Source: Fagopyrum homotropicum (lineage: Eukaryota; Streptophyta; Magnoliopsida; Caryophyllales; Polygonaceae). Taken from it: a stretch of 64,000 nt of DNA. The notes below the pieces were generated by a model. That model made no database searches, was not told the DNA's origin, and saw only the letters and a program-made list of their open reading frames with translations. Location: NCBI GenBank assembly GCA_033239125.1, contig BSWB01000001.1, positions 55,147,501 to 55,211,500 on the forward strand, in the 5' to 3' direction. Positions 55,001-64,000 of this stretch are shown piece after piece. How positions within the stretch are numbered: the first letter of the stretch is position 1; the number at the start of each line of letters is the position of its first letter. A program made the translations under genes and the position numbers.

Positions 55001-56706
55001 TGTTAGCATGAAATATTGTGATATTTTAGGCACGTTTTCTAAGTGTATTTGATTCATATTGATAGTCATTGATTGAGCATAGATGCATTTGTGAGCTAGT
55101 TTGTCTATAATTTCGATATAGAGATCTACACAAGCTTTATGTTGATTATAGGTGATTGAGAGCTATTTTCGAACGGAATCGAGCAAAGATGGAGTTGTTA
55201 AGAGCAAAAGGAGTGTCAACTTGAGGAATGCACGAGGATAGGGAAGAATCACGTTCTTGCCCTAAACCACGCTCTAAAATACGGCCATACTACTTTCCAC
55301 GTTCAGTTCCACGGCCGTGGAACCATGGCTAAGGAAGCGCGGTTCATTCTAGCAACTTCTACGGCCGTGGAGAAGATGGTTCAAACCGTGTTGAATTCCA
55401 CGCTCTAAATTACGGTCGTGGAACCTTCCACAACCGTGATCTTGGCGATCTTTTTCGCCACACTTTAAGCCACAATCTTTTAAAAGATTGGGCCGGGCCG
55501 CTACTTCATCATACACTATAAAAGGACGGACGAAGAGAGATTCCGTCACCTCTGCTTAGACGCACTTTCGCCCACACCACGCTTGAGAGATCTTTGCGAC
55601 TTTTGCAAAAGACGGATTTTGCGCTCATCCTTGGAGTTGCCCTAATCTCGCACTTTGGTGGAAATTGTGATTGAGATTTCCGGATTAACAGAAGATCGAA
55701 GATTCGGAAGATTGTTCGCAAGAAGATTCCTCTTCTTGTTTAGGTTTGATTTAGAAGACGGATTGACATCCCGTTCTTCTTTCTTATCTAAGATTGTGTT
55801 TGTTTGTTCTATTCCGAATCTAGTGACGATATTTGTTCTTGATTGTGACATTGAGATTGGTTTGAAGTTTATTGAAGGTTTTCGGAAGTTTTCATCTTTC
55901 AATCTTTTAATTCTTGAAATTGATATCAATATGACTGTTGTTGGCTAAAAACCCTTAACAATTCTAAGGTGAAGGGTTGATAGTTGTGGCTTAGATGATG
56001 ATAGATCGATCGTAAATAGATTGGACCCTGAGAGTTAGAGAGAATCGCTGACGAACCCTAAATTATGGCCTGTTCTTGAGTCCACGGCCGTGGAACCTCA
56101 AGAACTAACCGTGATTTCCCTTAAGTTTACGAACTTGCTTTTACTTTAATCCAAAGTTAAAGATTTGCTTTAACTTAGTTTAGGCTTGCCCTTTTCTAGG
56201 TGGTAGTGAAGCCTCAACAACCTCTACCTCGATTGTGAGTGTCACAACCGTAATCGGTTTAGTTAGTCTTGACCCTTGGATTACAAGTTTGGGTATTTGA
56301 CATTAATTCTTATCTTTAGAACCTTTCTATATTGAAGCCTCAACAACCTTTATAGAGAGTGTCTTGCAGGTGAGTCATATAAGGTTTTTGGAACTTCACC
56401 GTACGATTACCTTACATTAGCATACCTTTGCATATCTTAACTCTGTCCTTATATCATTAGTATATCTTGAATCGATAGCCACAGCTGGATACTTGGATCT
56501 TTAGGATTGTTGTTTTCCCAATAATTCGAAAAGCTCTTACAATTACTTGCTTGATAACTTGCAACTGAATTTGTTCCCCCCAAATCCCTGTGTTCGATAC
56601 TCTGAAATTCTTGCTTAACTATATCGATCCGTACACTGCGGGTTCGCTTGCTTGATTTCTAGTTTTATAATTAAAGCTTATTTGCACGCACGCTAAGTGG
56701 CGAACA
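55001..56706 (+). repeat. 3' LTR of Ath1 (1706 bp)
   Basis: Colinear with 48670-50405. It lacks a 30-bp stretch present in the 5' LTR at about 48860-48896. TATA at 55515-55524; palindromes at 55307-55322 and 56082-56093. Followed by TSD CTTGT. Confidence 0.95.
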
Positions 56707-56711
56707 CTTGT

Positions 56712-58056
56712 CCCCAAGCAAGGTCTTTGAAAGCACTAAAATACAAGTTAGAATGAAATATGCATGCAATCTCAAAACAAAAACATCCCTTAGGTAAATG
56801 TGCTTCTAGTCAATAAATCATCCTCAAATCTTGCTTCATTCATCCTTGAAAAACACTTGTATACATAAACCAAAGAATGTAAAGTAAAAAAAAAACATCA
56901 CAAGTCGCTTAAACTTTAAGACAAACATCATAACCTTCAAGTATTGTCAAAATCAAGCATAAGAAATTTCAATTTAGATCACCAAGCCAAATAACATTCT
57001 TTCGATCTTAAGGGCTTTCAAGTAAGGTCTAGAATGCGGAAGGGAGGAAAACTTATAAGGGATGTGGTGCATGAATCCGGGAAAGTGGATAATCCAACTC
57101 TTTTTCTTTTTATTTTGAATTGGAACACCATCAACTTTGAGCTTTGCTCTCTTCTTTTTCACATTATTTTTGGACTTTACTTTTTGAAAGATGGACAGAG
57201 GTGCACAAAAACCGAAGCCTAGGAGATCGGCTTTTCTCAATTTCGAGATGCCTCAAACCCGTGATGCACATACCATAATTCTTTAGGAATATCGTTCAAT
57301 CCGACTTTGGCAAGACACAAACACCCGGCTATGTGAATGGTGCAGAGTTACTCAGCGTCATGATTGACTTCCCCAAACCTATTAATTCTATTCTTTGAAT
57401 GCAAAAATTTGCTTACATGGCCCTCTCACATGAAACATGCCAAATATCAGCTCCTCCAAATTCCCGGATAGGTAAGGGAGGTAATTACTTTCATTGTGGG
57501 GCTAAGTGATCAAAGAAAGAAGAAAGAAAATCGAATTGCCTTAATCATTTCATAAAGAAGTATAAGAACTCATCATGTGATTTCAATTTCAATTTCTCAA
57601 TATGATTTAGATAGAACATTCACATTATGAAACTTGCAAGAAAGGATAAACAACACATTCAATTTCTTTTCAATTCATTATTCCGTTTAAGATAGAATTG
57701 TCATCAAAAACTCATTTCATAAGTAAGAACTATCATAGAAGTCATCTCTAATCTTAGAAGCACAAGAACTCTTTCAAAATTTTGCAAAATTTTCAAATTT
57801 TTATGGGTTTTTCAAACTTTTTCATGCAATGCAATAATGAAACGTCTGACTATGAAAATGAAACATGCAAAGTGTTATGGATAGAAGCAAGCAAGCAAAT
57901 GTAGTAGAGTTATTACAACACATAGTCACACCCCACCCCATACTTAGAACATACATTGTCCACAAAGTTCGAAAAAGAAATAAAGAAAAGAAAAAAGGAA
58001 AATGAATTCACTAGAAACGGTGGTGGGGCGGCTGAACTCTAAATCCTCGAAGCTCA
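56712..58056 (-). other. 3' UTR of Ath2
   Basis: Non-coding and homologous to the Ath1 3' UTR in opposite orientation. The second purine tract (minus TAAGTATGGGGTGGGGTGTG) is at about 57927-57945. The LTR-adjacent end with the PPT lies on the far side of Ath1, at 48642-48664 (minus ACAAGTATGGGGTATTT). Confidence 0.8.
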
Positions 58057-59600
58057 TCACTGTGGTCGTGGTGGTGGTGGGAATGGGTGAAACTCGAAGC
58101 TGAAATGCCGCCCAAACTGCTGGCGGTAAATGTCTCTCATCATCCGATCATGCTCATCAGCTCGTGCATCGCGAGTGTCCTGGCGGATCTCCATGTTACC
58201 GACTCGCCTAGAAAGGTCGGTAGCCCACTACGGTAGCATCTCATACCAAGCCGGTGGCTGGCCGTACCATGCCGGTGCGTCCTGTGGAGTCGGTGCCGCC
58301 GGTGCTGCTGGTGCCTGACTGTACCATGATGGTGGAGCTCCCATCCACTCTGGCTGTGCTCCGTACCAAGTGGGCGGAGTATCTATCCATGTCGGCCTCT
58401 CACTCACGCTAGCACGGCAAGAGGAAGAGGCTCCTGAAGGTCCAGCTGGTCGTGGTAAACGCTTGGGAGGGTTAGGGAAGTGTGTCGGCTGATCCGGGAA
58501 AGTGCCAAAGTCCTGCTACTCACCTCCTCCCTCAAAACCATCACCTCCTCCTATCTCCTCCTCAACATCTGCAGCGGGTACCTCATCGAGGACGTAGGGA
58601 GGTGCTACTAGCCTATTCGTATGCATAGCAGCGAAGGTTTGCTTCCAATTATGGCGTCCAACCATAATGGAATACTCAGGGAGCCATGAGATGCCTCTAC
58701 CTCCTCTCTCCTCCCAAGGCATACCGGCGGTAGGTGGACCGCGGTGCCTAGGGAAGATGATACCCCTCGTCATCAAACTATATAGACCCAAGGGTCTCGC
58801 TGCAATCCTTGTACAAGCAGAAAAATCTAACCCCAGCTGCTTAGCAATGTGGGTAACCATACCACCATATCCAATGTTTCCGGCTCTCTTATTCTTGAGC
58901 TTACTCATGGTGGAGGTTAAGAGGGTAGCGCAGTCAGCAGGTCTACCGTGCAACATAGAGTAAAGAAGGAACAACTCATCTGTCTTAATCTTTTGAGGGG
59001 TCTCGGTCCTAGGAAAAAGACACTCAGAAAGGACTCTATGGGCTATCTTCAAGGCTAAGTGATAGATGAGCTTAGCCTTGGTGTTAGTTTGCTGCCAGCA
59101 GTCCTCGCTGGCATAGATCATGGCTATGTCCTCCCAGAAGTCTTAGCGTATACACCGCTAGGAAAACGACCATTGAAGGTCTCTTGGAACCCAAAGAAGG
59201 CTCTGAACTCCAAGATGGAGAACTCGTAGTTCTCCTCCATCAGCCTAATGGAAACTGTCCTATCCATAGCACTATGCTCAAAAGAAATCACAAACTCCCT
59301 AGTAATCTCCTCCTATGCGTCTTCCCTAATAGCGGAGAAGACGATCAAACCGGCTCTATCTAGAAGCCATGTCATGTCATTCACTACATTCAGCGGCTCT
59401 AACTCCTCAAGAACTAAGTAGCACGGTCCTATGACCGCCCTCTTGTCGATCCTTTCTAAGGCGTCGAGGTATTACTTATGGATGGTTGGAATTCTAGGAG
59501 GTGGGGGTGATGGTGGTTCATTAGGAGGGTTTTGGGAGGAGGAGGAAGTGTCACCTTTCCTCTTCTTGCTCCTAGTCGACATTCTCCTTACAAAATCCAT
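58057..59600 (-). pseudogene. Athila 3' ORF (ATHILA ORF-1-like), broken (Ath2)
   Basis: Start MDFVRRMSTRSKKRKGD at 59600; the end, MMRDIYRQQFGRHFSFEFHP, stops at 58057. A stop at 59472, further stops and a frameshift near 59130, and a stop at 58516 break it. The longest intact part, 59121-58516, has ALKIAHRVLSECLFPRTETP, IGYGGMVTHIAKQLGLDFSA and RGISWLPEYSIMVGRHNW and matches Ath1 closely. The two copies together define the boundaries of the protein (about 500-525 residues). The first codons overlap a stretch with the CCACGGCCGTGG motif upstream (59635-59646). Confidence 0.87.
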
Positions 59601-60441
59601 TTCAGAGGGAAAATCACGGCCAGTTCTACAGAAACCACGGCCGTGGAACCTACAGAGACCGTGGTTCGGCTCTGTTTTGCTCAAATCTCAACAAATCAAT
59701 CACCAAACTCAGCAAATTCTGTCCTAGACTAATTTCAATCTCAATCCTATGCAATGCCTCTAAGTTCTTGCGAGAAATAGACCCGAATTGACATAGTAGA
59801 GAAATAGAAGAAAAACCTAGGTTTTTGGATCTTTGAACCCAAATTCCATCTTCTACAGGGATTGTCCACTTGATTTGTCGATTGGATCTTGTAGATGATC
59901 GGAAATGCTTCACTTTAGCACAAAGAATCGTTCAAAACGGTTTCCGAATGAAGAATTTTGTGATGGGGAGGATTTTCGGCCTTTAGGTCGTGGAAGAGAG
60001 GCGTGGAATTGGGGATTTTGTGTTGTTTTGGTGAAGAAGGTGGTTTATATAGTGACCGTAAAATTTTTGGAAAATAACGGTCACTCGGGGTGTTCCACGG
60101 CCGTGGTTTTGTACGGAACCGTGGTTTTGGTGATTTTTCTCAGATTTTTGCAAATTACGGTCACTGTAGCTTCCCCGACCTTGGTTTAGGGCGTGGAACT
60201 CTCTGTAATGTGCCAAAATCCAAGTTTCGTCAATTCCTTCTAACTTTTTCCTATCCATTGCCTTCCCCATTGTTCCTATATCCAAAAACACGACATACCG
60301 GGAGTTATCGAGGGCAAAAACAAAGCAAAAATGACTAAACAAATCTAATCTAAGAATGATAAATAAAAACATAAGTGCAACATCTTGGGTTACCTCCCAA
60401 GAAGCGCTTGTTTAAGGTCCATAGCTAGACTGTACTTGCAT
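59601..60441 (-). other. Spacer between pol and the 3' ORF of Ath2
   Basis: Contains, in minus-strand order, the hairpin (60385-60402), CCACGGCCGTGG at 60095-60106, the TATA-like site (60044-60052) and CCACGGCCGTGG at 59635-59646. It is non-coding and homologous to 51229-52058 of Ath1. Confidence 0.75.
60385..60402 (-). promoter_or_regulatory. Conserved hairpin after pol (Ath2)
   Basis: The minus strand reads CTTGGGAGGTAACCCAAG: the same stem as Ath1 with one loop difference. Confidence 0.8.
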
Positions 60442-61700
60442 CTATTCGAGTGCGGTAGGCACGAACTCCTTAGCTTGGGGTTCCGGTGAATACTTCTTGA
60501 GTCGTTGACCGTTCACCTTAAAGCTTCTACCCTTTTCACCCCATACTTCAAATGCGCCATGGGGGAAAAAATGTTTGATTAGATAAGGTCCAGTCCAACG
60601 AGATTTAAGCTTACCTGGTAAGAGACGAAGTCTTGAATTGAAGAGGAGAACTTGATCTCCTTCTTTGAGGTCCTTTGGAATGATATGCTTATCATGCCAA
60701 CGCTTCGCTCTCTCCTTATAGATCTTGGCGTTCTCATAAGCGTTTGAGTGAAGTTCTTCAAGCTCATTAAGGTCCAAAAGGCGCTTCTCGCCCGCTTCCT
60801 TCATGCTGAAGTTCAACCACTTAACCGCCCAATACGCTTTATATTCCAGCTCCACCGGTAAGTGACAAGACTTTCCATACACAAGGTTGTATGGTGTTGT
60901 TCCTATGGGAGCCTTGTATGCAGTCCTATACGCCCATAATGCATCATCTAGTTTCAAAGATCAATCCTTCCTTGTCTTCGAAACTGTTTTCTCTAGGATT
61001 CTTTAATCTCCCGATTCGAAATCTCCACTTGTCCACTCGTTTGTGGATGATAAGGGGTGGCGATCTTGTGAGATACCCCATACTTAGCTAGTAGAGCTTT
61101 GAATCGTCGGGCTATCAAGTGAGAGCCTCCATCACTAATGATAGTCCGTGGTGTCCCAAACCTTGGGAATATAGTTTTGTTAAAGAACTTAACCACAACC
61201 ATGGCATCATTAGTTGGAGAGGCAATTGCTTCAACCCATCTCGAAACATAATCTACAGCTAGAAGTATGTATTGGTTTCAACAAGATGATGGGAAAGGTC
61301 CCATGAAGTCTACTACCCAAACGTCAAAGATCTCTACCTCCTGAATGTTATTAAGAGGCATTTCGTTTCTCCTAGATATGTTCCCTATTCGACAAGCATC
61401 GCAACAGGAAACAAAGATTTGCACATCTTTAAATAAAGTAGACCAAAAAAATCCAGATTGCATTACCTTAGCGCTAGTCTTGTTCGAGCTAGCGTGTCCT
61501 CCACAAGGTAGTGAATGACAATGACGGATGACGCTTTGCATCTTGTCTTCCGGCACACATCTTCCAATGATGCCGTCAGGACCTCTCTCGAAGAGGAGAG
61601 GTTCATTCCAAAAGTATTCCCGGACATCCTTAAAGAACTTCTTCCTTTGTGCATAGGATAGTCCGGGTGGTATTTCCTGCAAACCAAATAGTTAACAAAA
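60442..61700 (-). pseudogene. pol: Athila integrase (Ath2), broken
   Basis: From the minus strand: zinc-binding domain HCHSLPCGGHASSNKTSAKV..CCDACRIGN (about 61580-61390), core with VVDFMGPFPSSC (first Asp), IISDGGSHL (second Asp, about 61140) and HPQTSGQVEISNREIK (Glu, about 61030), then the C-terminal part LDDALWAYRTAYKAPIGTTP, KEGDQVLLFNSRLRLLPGKL to the stop at 60442. Lesions: a stop at 61278 in the core, a 1-nt shift near 61000 and a stop at about 60958. A further frameshift at about 61680 separates it from RNase H. The catalytic DDE residues are all readable. Confidence 0.92.
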
Positions 61701-62940
61701 TCAGCAAACCATGGTTCGTTACCTTTAGTTATCTTGTCGATGCACTCCTCTATGATGTGTAAATGCTCGTCCGGAAAGGTGTCATCTATAGGTAGATTGT
61801 CGTCCTCTAGATATGGTAGACGACTCAAATGATCCGCAATAGAATTTTCCGAACCCTTCTTGTCACGGATGTCTAGATCGAATTCTTGTAGGAGAAGAAT
61901 CCATCTAATCAGCCTTGGTTTCGCATCTTTCTTTGCAAGTAGATACCGGATCGCAACATGATCCGTGTATACAATCACCTTTGCACCTACAAGATAAGAA
62001 CGAAACTTTTCAAAAGCATAAACAATAGCTAGAAATTACTTTTCAGTAGTGGCGTAGTTAAGCTGCGCTTCATCTAGCGTCTTGCTAGCGTAGTAGATAG
62101 CATGGGTTCGGCCTTCCTTCTTTTGCCCAAGCACAGCTCCTATAGCTACGTCACTTGCATCACACATTACCTCGAATGGAAGAGTCTAGTCCGGAGGTTG
62201 GATGATCGGGACTGAGATTAGAGCTTCCCGAATCTTATGAAACACATCTAAACAATCCTGCGAGAAATCAAAAATTGCATCCTTCATCAATAGATTACTA
62301 ATCGGTTTTGATATCTTAGAGAAATCCTTTATAAAACGTCTATAAAATCCAGCATGTCCTACAAAGCTTCTTATCCCCTTCACCGAAGATGGAGGAGGGA
62401 GCTTTTCTATGGTTTCTATCTTAGCCTTATCTACCTCAATCCGTCTACTAGAGATCAAGTGTCCGAGTACAATGCCTTCCTTCACCATAAATTGACACTT
62501 CTCCCAATTAAGAACTAGGTTAGTGTCTTCACACCTTTGTAGCACAAGAGAAAGGTTAGAGAGACAATTATCGAAAGAGGAACCATAAACAGAAAAGTAA
62601 TCCATGAAAACCTCCATGATCTCCTCTATCTACTCCAAGAAGATAGCCATCATGCACCTTTGGAAGGTGGTTGGGGCATTACGAAGCCCGAACGGCATTC
62701 TCCTATAAGCGAGCGTACCTCATGGGCACGTGAATGTGGTCTTCTCTTGATCGTCAGGATGGATCGGAATCTGAAAGAAGCCACTATAGCCGTCAAGGTA
62801 GCAAAAATGAGAGTGTTGTGCTAACCTTTCAAGCATTTTGTCAATGAAGGGTAATGGGAAGTGATCCTTTCTAGTTGCATTGTTTAGCTTCCGGTAATCA
62901 ATGCACATCCTTCATCCAGTCACGGTCCTTGTAGAATGAG
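61463..62940 (-). pseudogene. pol: Athila reverse transcriptase / RNase H (Ath2), active-site Asp changed
   Basis: RT begins at about 62940 with RMCIDYRKLNNATRKDHFPL and LDGYSGFFQIPIHPDDQEKT (62908-62720). After a stop, RRMPFGLRNAPTTFQRCMMA and, after another, EVFMDYFSVYGSSFDNCL (62617-62560). In this family the active-site box is F-x-D-D; here the second Asp is Tyr (codon TAT near 62600), which should abolish catalysis. Thumb and RNase H follow: WEKCQFMVKEGIVLGHLIS, CDASDVAIGAVLGQ, IVYTDHVAIRYLLAKKDAKP and IADHLSRLPYLED. Stops near 62186 and 62030 also break it. Confidence 0.93.
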
Positions 62941-64000
62941 CTCATTGTTCTTATTGGTGATAACCGTCATTCCTCCCTTCTTTGGAACAACCTGTACGGG
63001 ACTCACCCACTTGCTATCGGAGATAGGGTAGATGATACCTGCATCAAGTAGTTTAAGAATTTCCTTCTTGACAACCTCCTTCATGGTCGGATTTAACCGC
63101 CTTTGAGGTTGTCATGAAGTTCTAAAGTCTTTTTCCATTAGGATCTTATGCATACACAAGGAAGGCTTAATTCCTACTAGATCCTCTATAGTGTAACCTA
63201 AGGCTTTCCTATGTTTCCTTAGAACAACCATAAGCTTACTATGTTCATCTTCACTTAGATCGGAACTAACAATTACCGGAAAGGTAGAATTAGATCCTAG
63301 AAATGCGTACCTTAGATGTGTGGGAAGTGGCTTCAATTCCATCACTATTGGAGTCTCTAGTGGCTCTTGAGGAGTGTCCAATCGTTCCTTAGAAGTCTCT
63401 AAGGGTTTAGAACTTGTTGAAGAAGACTCAAGAGCATTGGTAGAAAGAATGTAATTATTCTCAGATTTTCCCAAAATTACGGCACCTTTGTTTCTTCCAC
63501 GGCCGTGGTTTAGCGTGTAGAAGTCAATTACGGCACTTCTGATAGTTCCACAGCCGTGGTTTTGGCCGTGTAACTTACTGGAGTCCTCTGAATAGCTAAT
63601 TACGGTCATGTTGGTGCGAACCACGGCCGTGGAATAGCACGACTGGCCGTGATTCCTCACGTTTTCTGACCCATCGTAGAGTTTTTCAAACTCTTCTTCA
63701 AGCACTTCCTTTAGCTCCTCTAAAGCTTCAATTTCCTTATTGCATTCCTCTTCCTCTCCTTTCTCCATAATGCTCATAGTGATCACCTTTTGCAATGGAT
63801 CCTTGAATAGAATCGAGCTTACTTCCTCTCTAGATGCCTCTTCATCATAGATGTTGAACATATCTTCTCCAAGAGTTGGCTCTTTCATCATAGTCGAAGG
63901 ACAAACTCTACTTTTTCCTCTCCTATGTCGAAGGCGAGTCTAGCATTTTTGCAATCCACCATACAACCGGATGTTGCAAGAAATGGTCTTCCGAGTATGA
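62941..64000 (-). pseudogene. pol: Athila protease end and protease-RT linker (Ath2)
   Basis: At the right edge, about 64000-63905, the minus strand reads LILGRPFLATSGCMVDCKNA and FDIGEEKVEF, the C-terminal part of the Athila protease; its catalytic Asp lies outside the window. After a frameshift, a 259-codon frame (63891-63112) gives an acidic linker (EEEECNKEIEALEELKEVLE), a segment with repeated HGRG/HGCG coded by the CCACGGCCGTGG motif (63660-63480), then LKPLPTHLRYAFLGSNSTFP, VIVSSDLSEDEHSKLMVVLR and MHKILMEKDF, the conserved run-in to RT. Between 63112 and 62940 frames change (WVSPVQVVPKKGGMTVITN). Confidence 0.9.

Larger units (their letters stand above)
48665..56711 (+). mobile_element. 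Ath1: young Athila-type deletion derivative with TSD CTTGT
   Basis: LTRs at 48670-50405 (1736 bp) and 55001-56706 (1706 bp) differ by one 30-bp indel and few substitutions. TSD CTTGT is at 48665-48669 and 56707-56711. Internally it has a PBS, the start of gag fused to the end of integrase, a full-length 3' ORF, a 3' UTR and a PPT. Protease, RT, RNase H and most of integrase are deleted. It inserted into Ath2, 28 bp from that element's 3' LTR, in opposite orientation. Confidence 0.95.
31407..64000 (-). mobile_element. C: Ty1/copia element (SIRE/Maximus-like), multiply interrupted, runs off the right edge
   Basis: C's own sequence is 31407-36020, 37878-41693 and 46709-46969; the rest of its 5' LTR must lie right of 64000. 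It is interrupted by the solo LTR E, the TR-GAG element and Ath2. Minus-strand order is 5' LTR, PBS, gag, protease, integrase, RT, RNase H, 3' ORF, PPT, 3' LTR. The RT catalytic core is deleted and gag and pol hold several stops, so it is dead. Confidence 0.88.
46970..64000 (-). mobile_element. Ath2: Athila-type element, minus strand, interrupted by Ath1 and running off the right edge
   Basis: Own sequence: 3' LTR 46970-48641, 48642-48669, then 56712-64000. Minus-strand order in the window is protease end, linker, RT, RNase H, integrase, spacer, 3' ORF, 3' UTR, PPT, 3' LTR. Its gag and 5' LTR lie right of the window. It is inserted in the 5' LTR of element C. All coding parts carry stops or frameshifts. 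Confidence 0.92.

Overview
This is repeat-dominated nuclear DNA from a flowering plant. No host gene, rRNA, tRNA gene, CRISPR array or bacterial-type operon is recognisable. Nearly every base belongs to an LTR retrotransposon or a fragment of one. A plant origin is indicated by Athila-type Ty3/gypsy elements primed by tRNA-Asp, a chromodomain-bearing chromovirus, Ty1/copia elements primed by initiator tRNA-Met, and several levels of nested insertion. The species cannot be named from the sequence.

Layout, left to right. (1) 1-3811: 5' part of an Athila-type element on the minus strand (Ath-A), inserted into the 3' LTR of (2) 3812-6385, a minus-strand chromovirus derivative (B) with no coding region. 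B is inserted into (3) 6386-11902, the 3' half of a plus-strand copia element (D) with decayed RT/RNase H, an extra 3' ORF and a 1.48 kb LTR. (4) 11903-12876, 19354-19984 and 29191-30176 are one old background segment now split by two insertions. (5) 12877-19348: complete copia element H on the minus strand, with two 957-bp LTRs and TSD ATAAG. (6) About 19985-29190: plus-strand chromovirus G, badly decayed, with a recognisable chromodomain. (7) 30177-31406: LTR of a second D-family element (F), broken by copia element C. (8) 31407 to beyond the right edge: copia element C on the minus strand. It is interrupted by a solo chromovirus LTR (E, TSD CTCAA), by a gag-only element with paired LTRs (TR-GAG, 41694-46708, TSD CTATA), and by Athila element Ath2 (from 46970). 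Ath2 is itself interrupted by the young plus-strand Athila element Ath1 (48670-56706, TSD CTTGT).

How the parts relate. None of the elements is coding-competent as it stands. Inactivating lesions visible here are a 1-nt frameshift and two Trp-to-stop changes in H, loss of the RT catalytic core in C, a D-to-Y change in the RT active-site box of Ath2, and a gag-to-integrase deletion in Ath1. Cis signals (PBS, PPT, TATA, TG..CA termini) are mostly intact, so mobilisation in trans is the likely way the deletion derivatives spread.

The most unusual signal is not a gene. Each family carries its own short, mostly GGCC-centred inverted motif, scattered many times through its LTRs, untranslated regions and the unstructured linkers of its polyprotein: CCACGGCCGTGG in Ath1/Ath2, CAAGGCCTTG in the copia C/D/F family, CACCTCGGTCGAGGTG in Ath-A, and a looser CCGC..GCGG motif in the TR-GAG element and the B/E LTRs. 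In D the motif is organised as a 34-bp tandem array of hairpins. Two different superfamilies here also carry an extra ORF after pol, and in the Athila elements that ORF follows a conserved internal TATA-like site.
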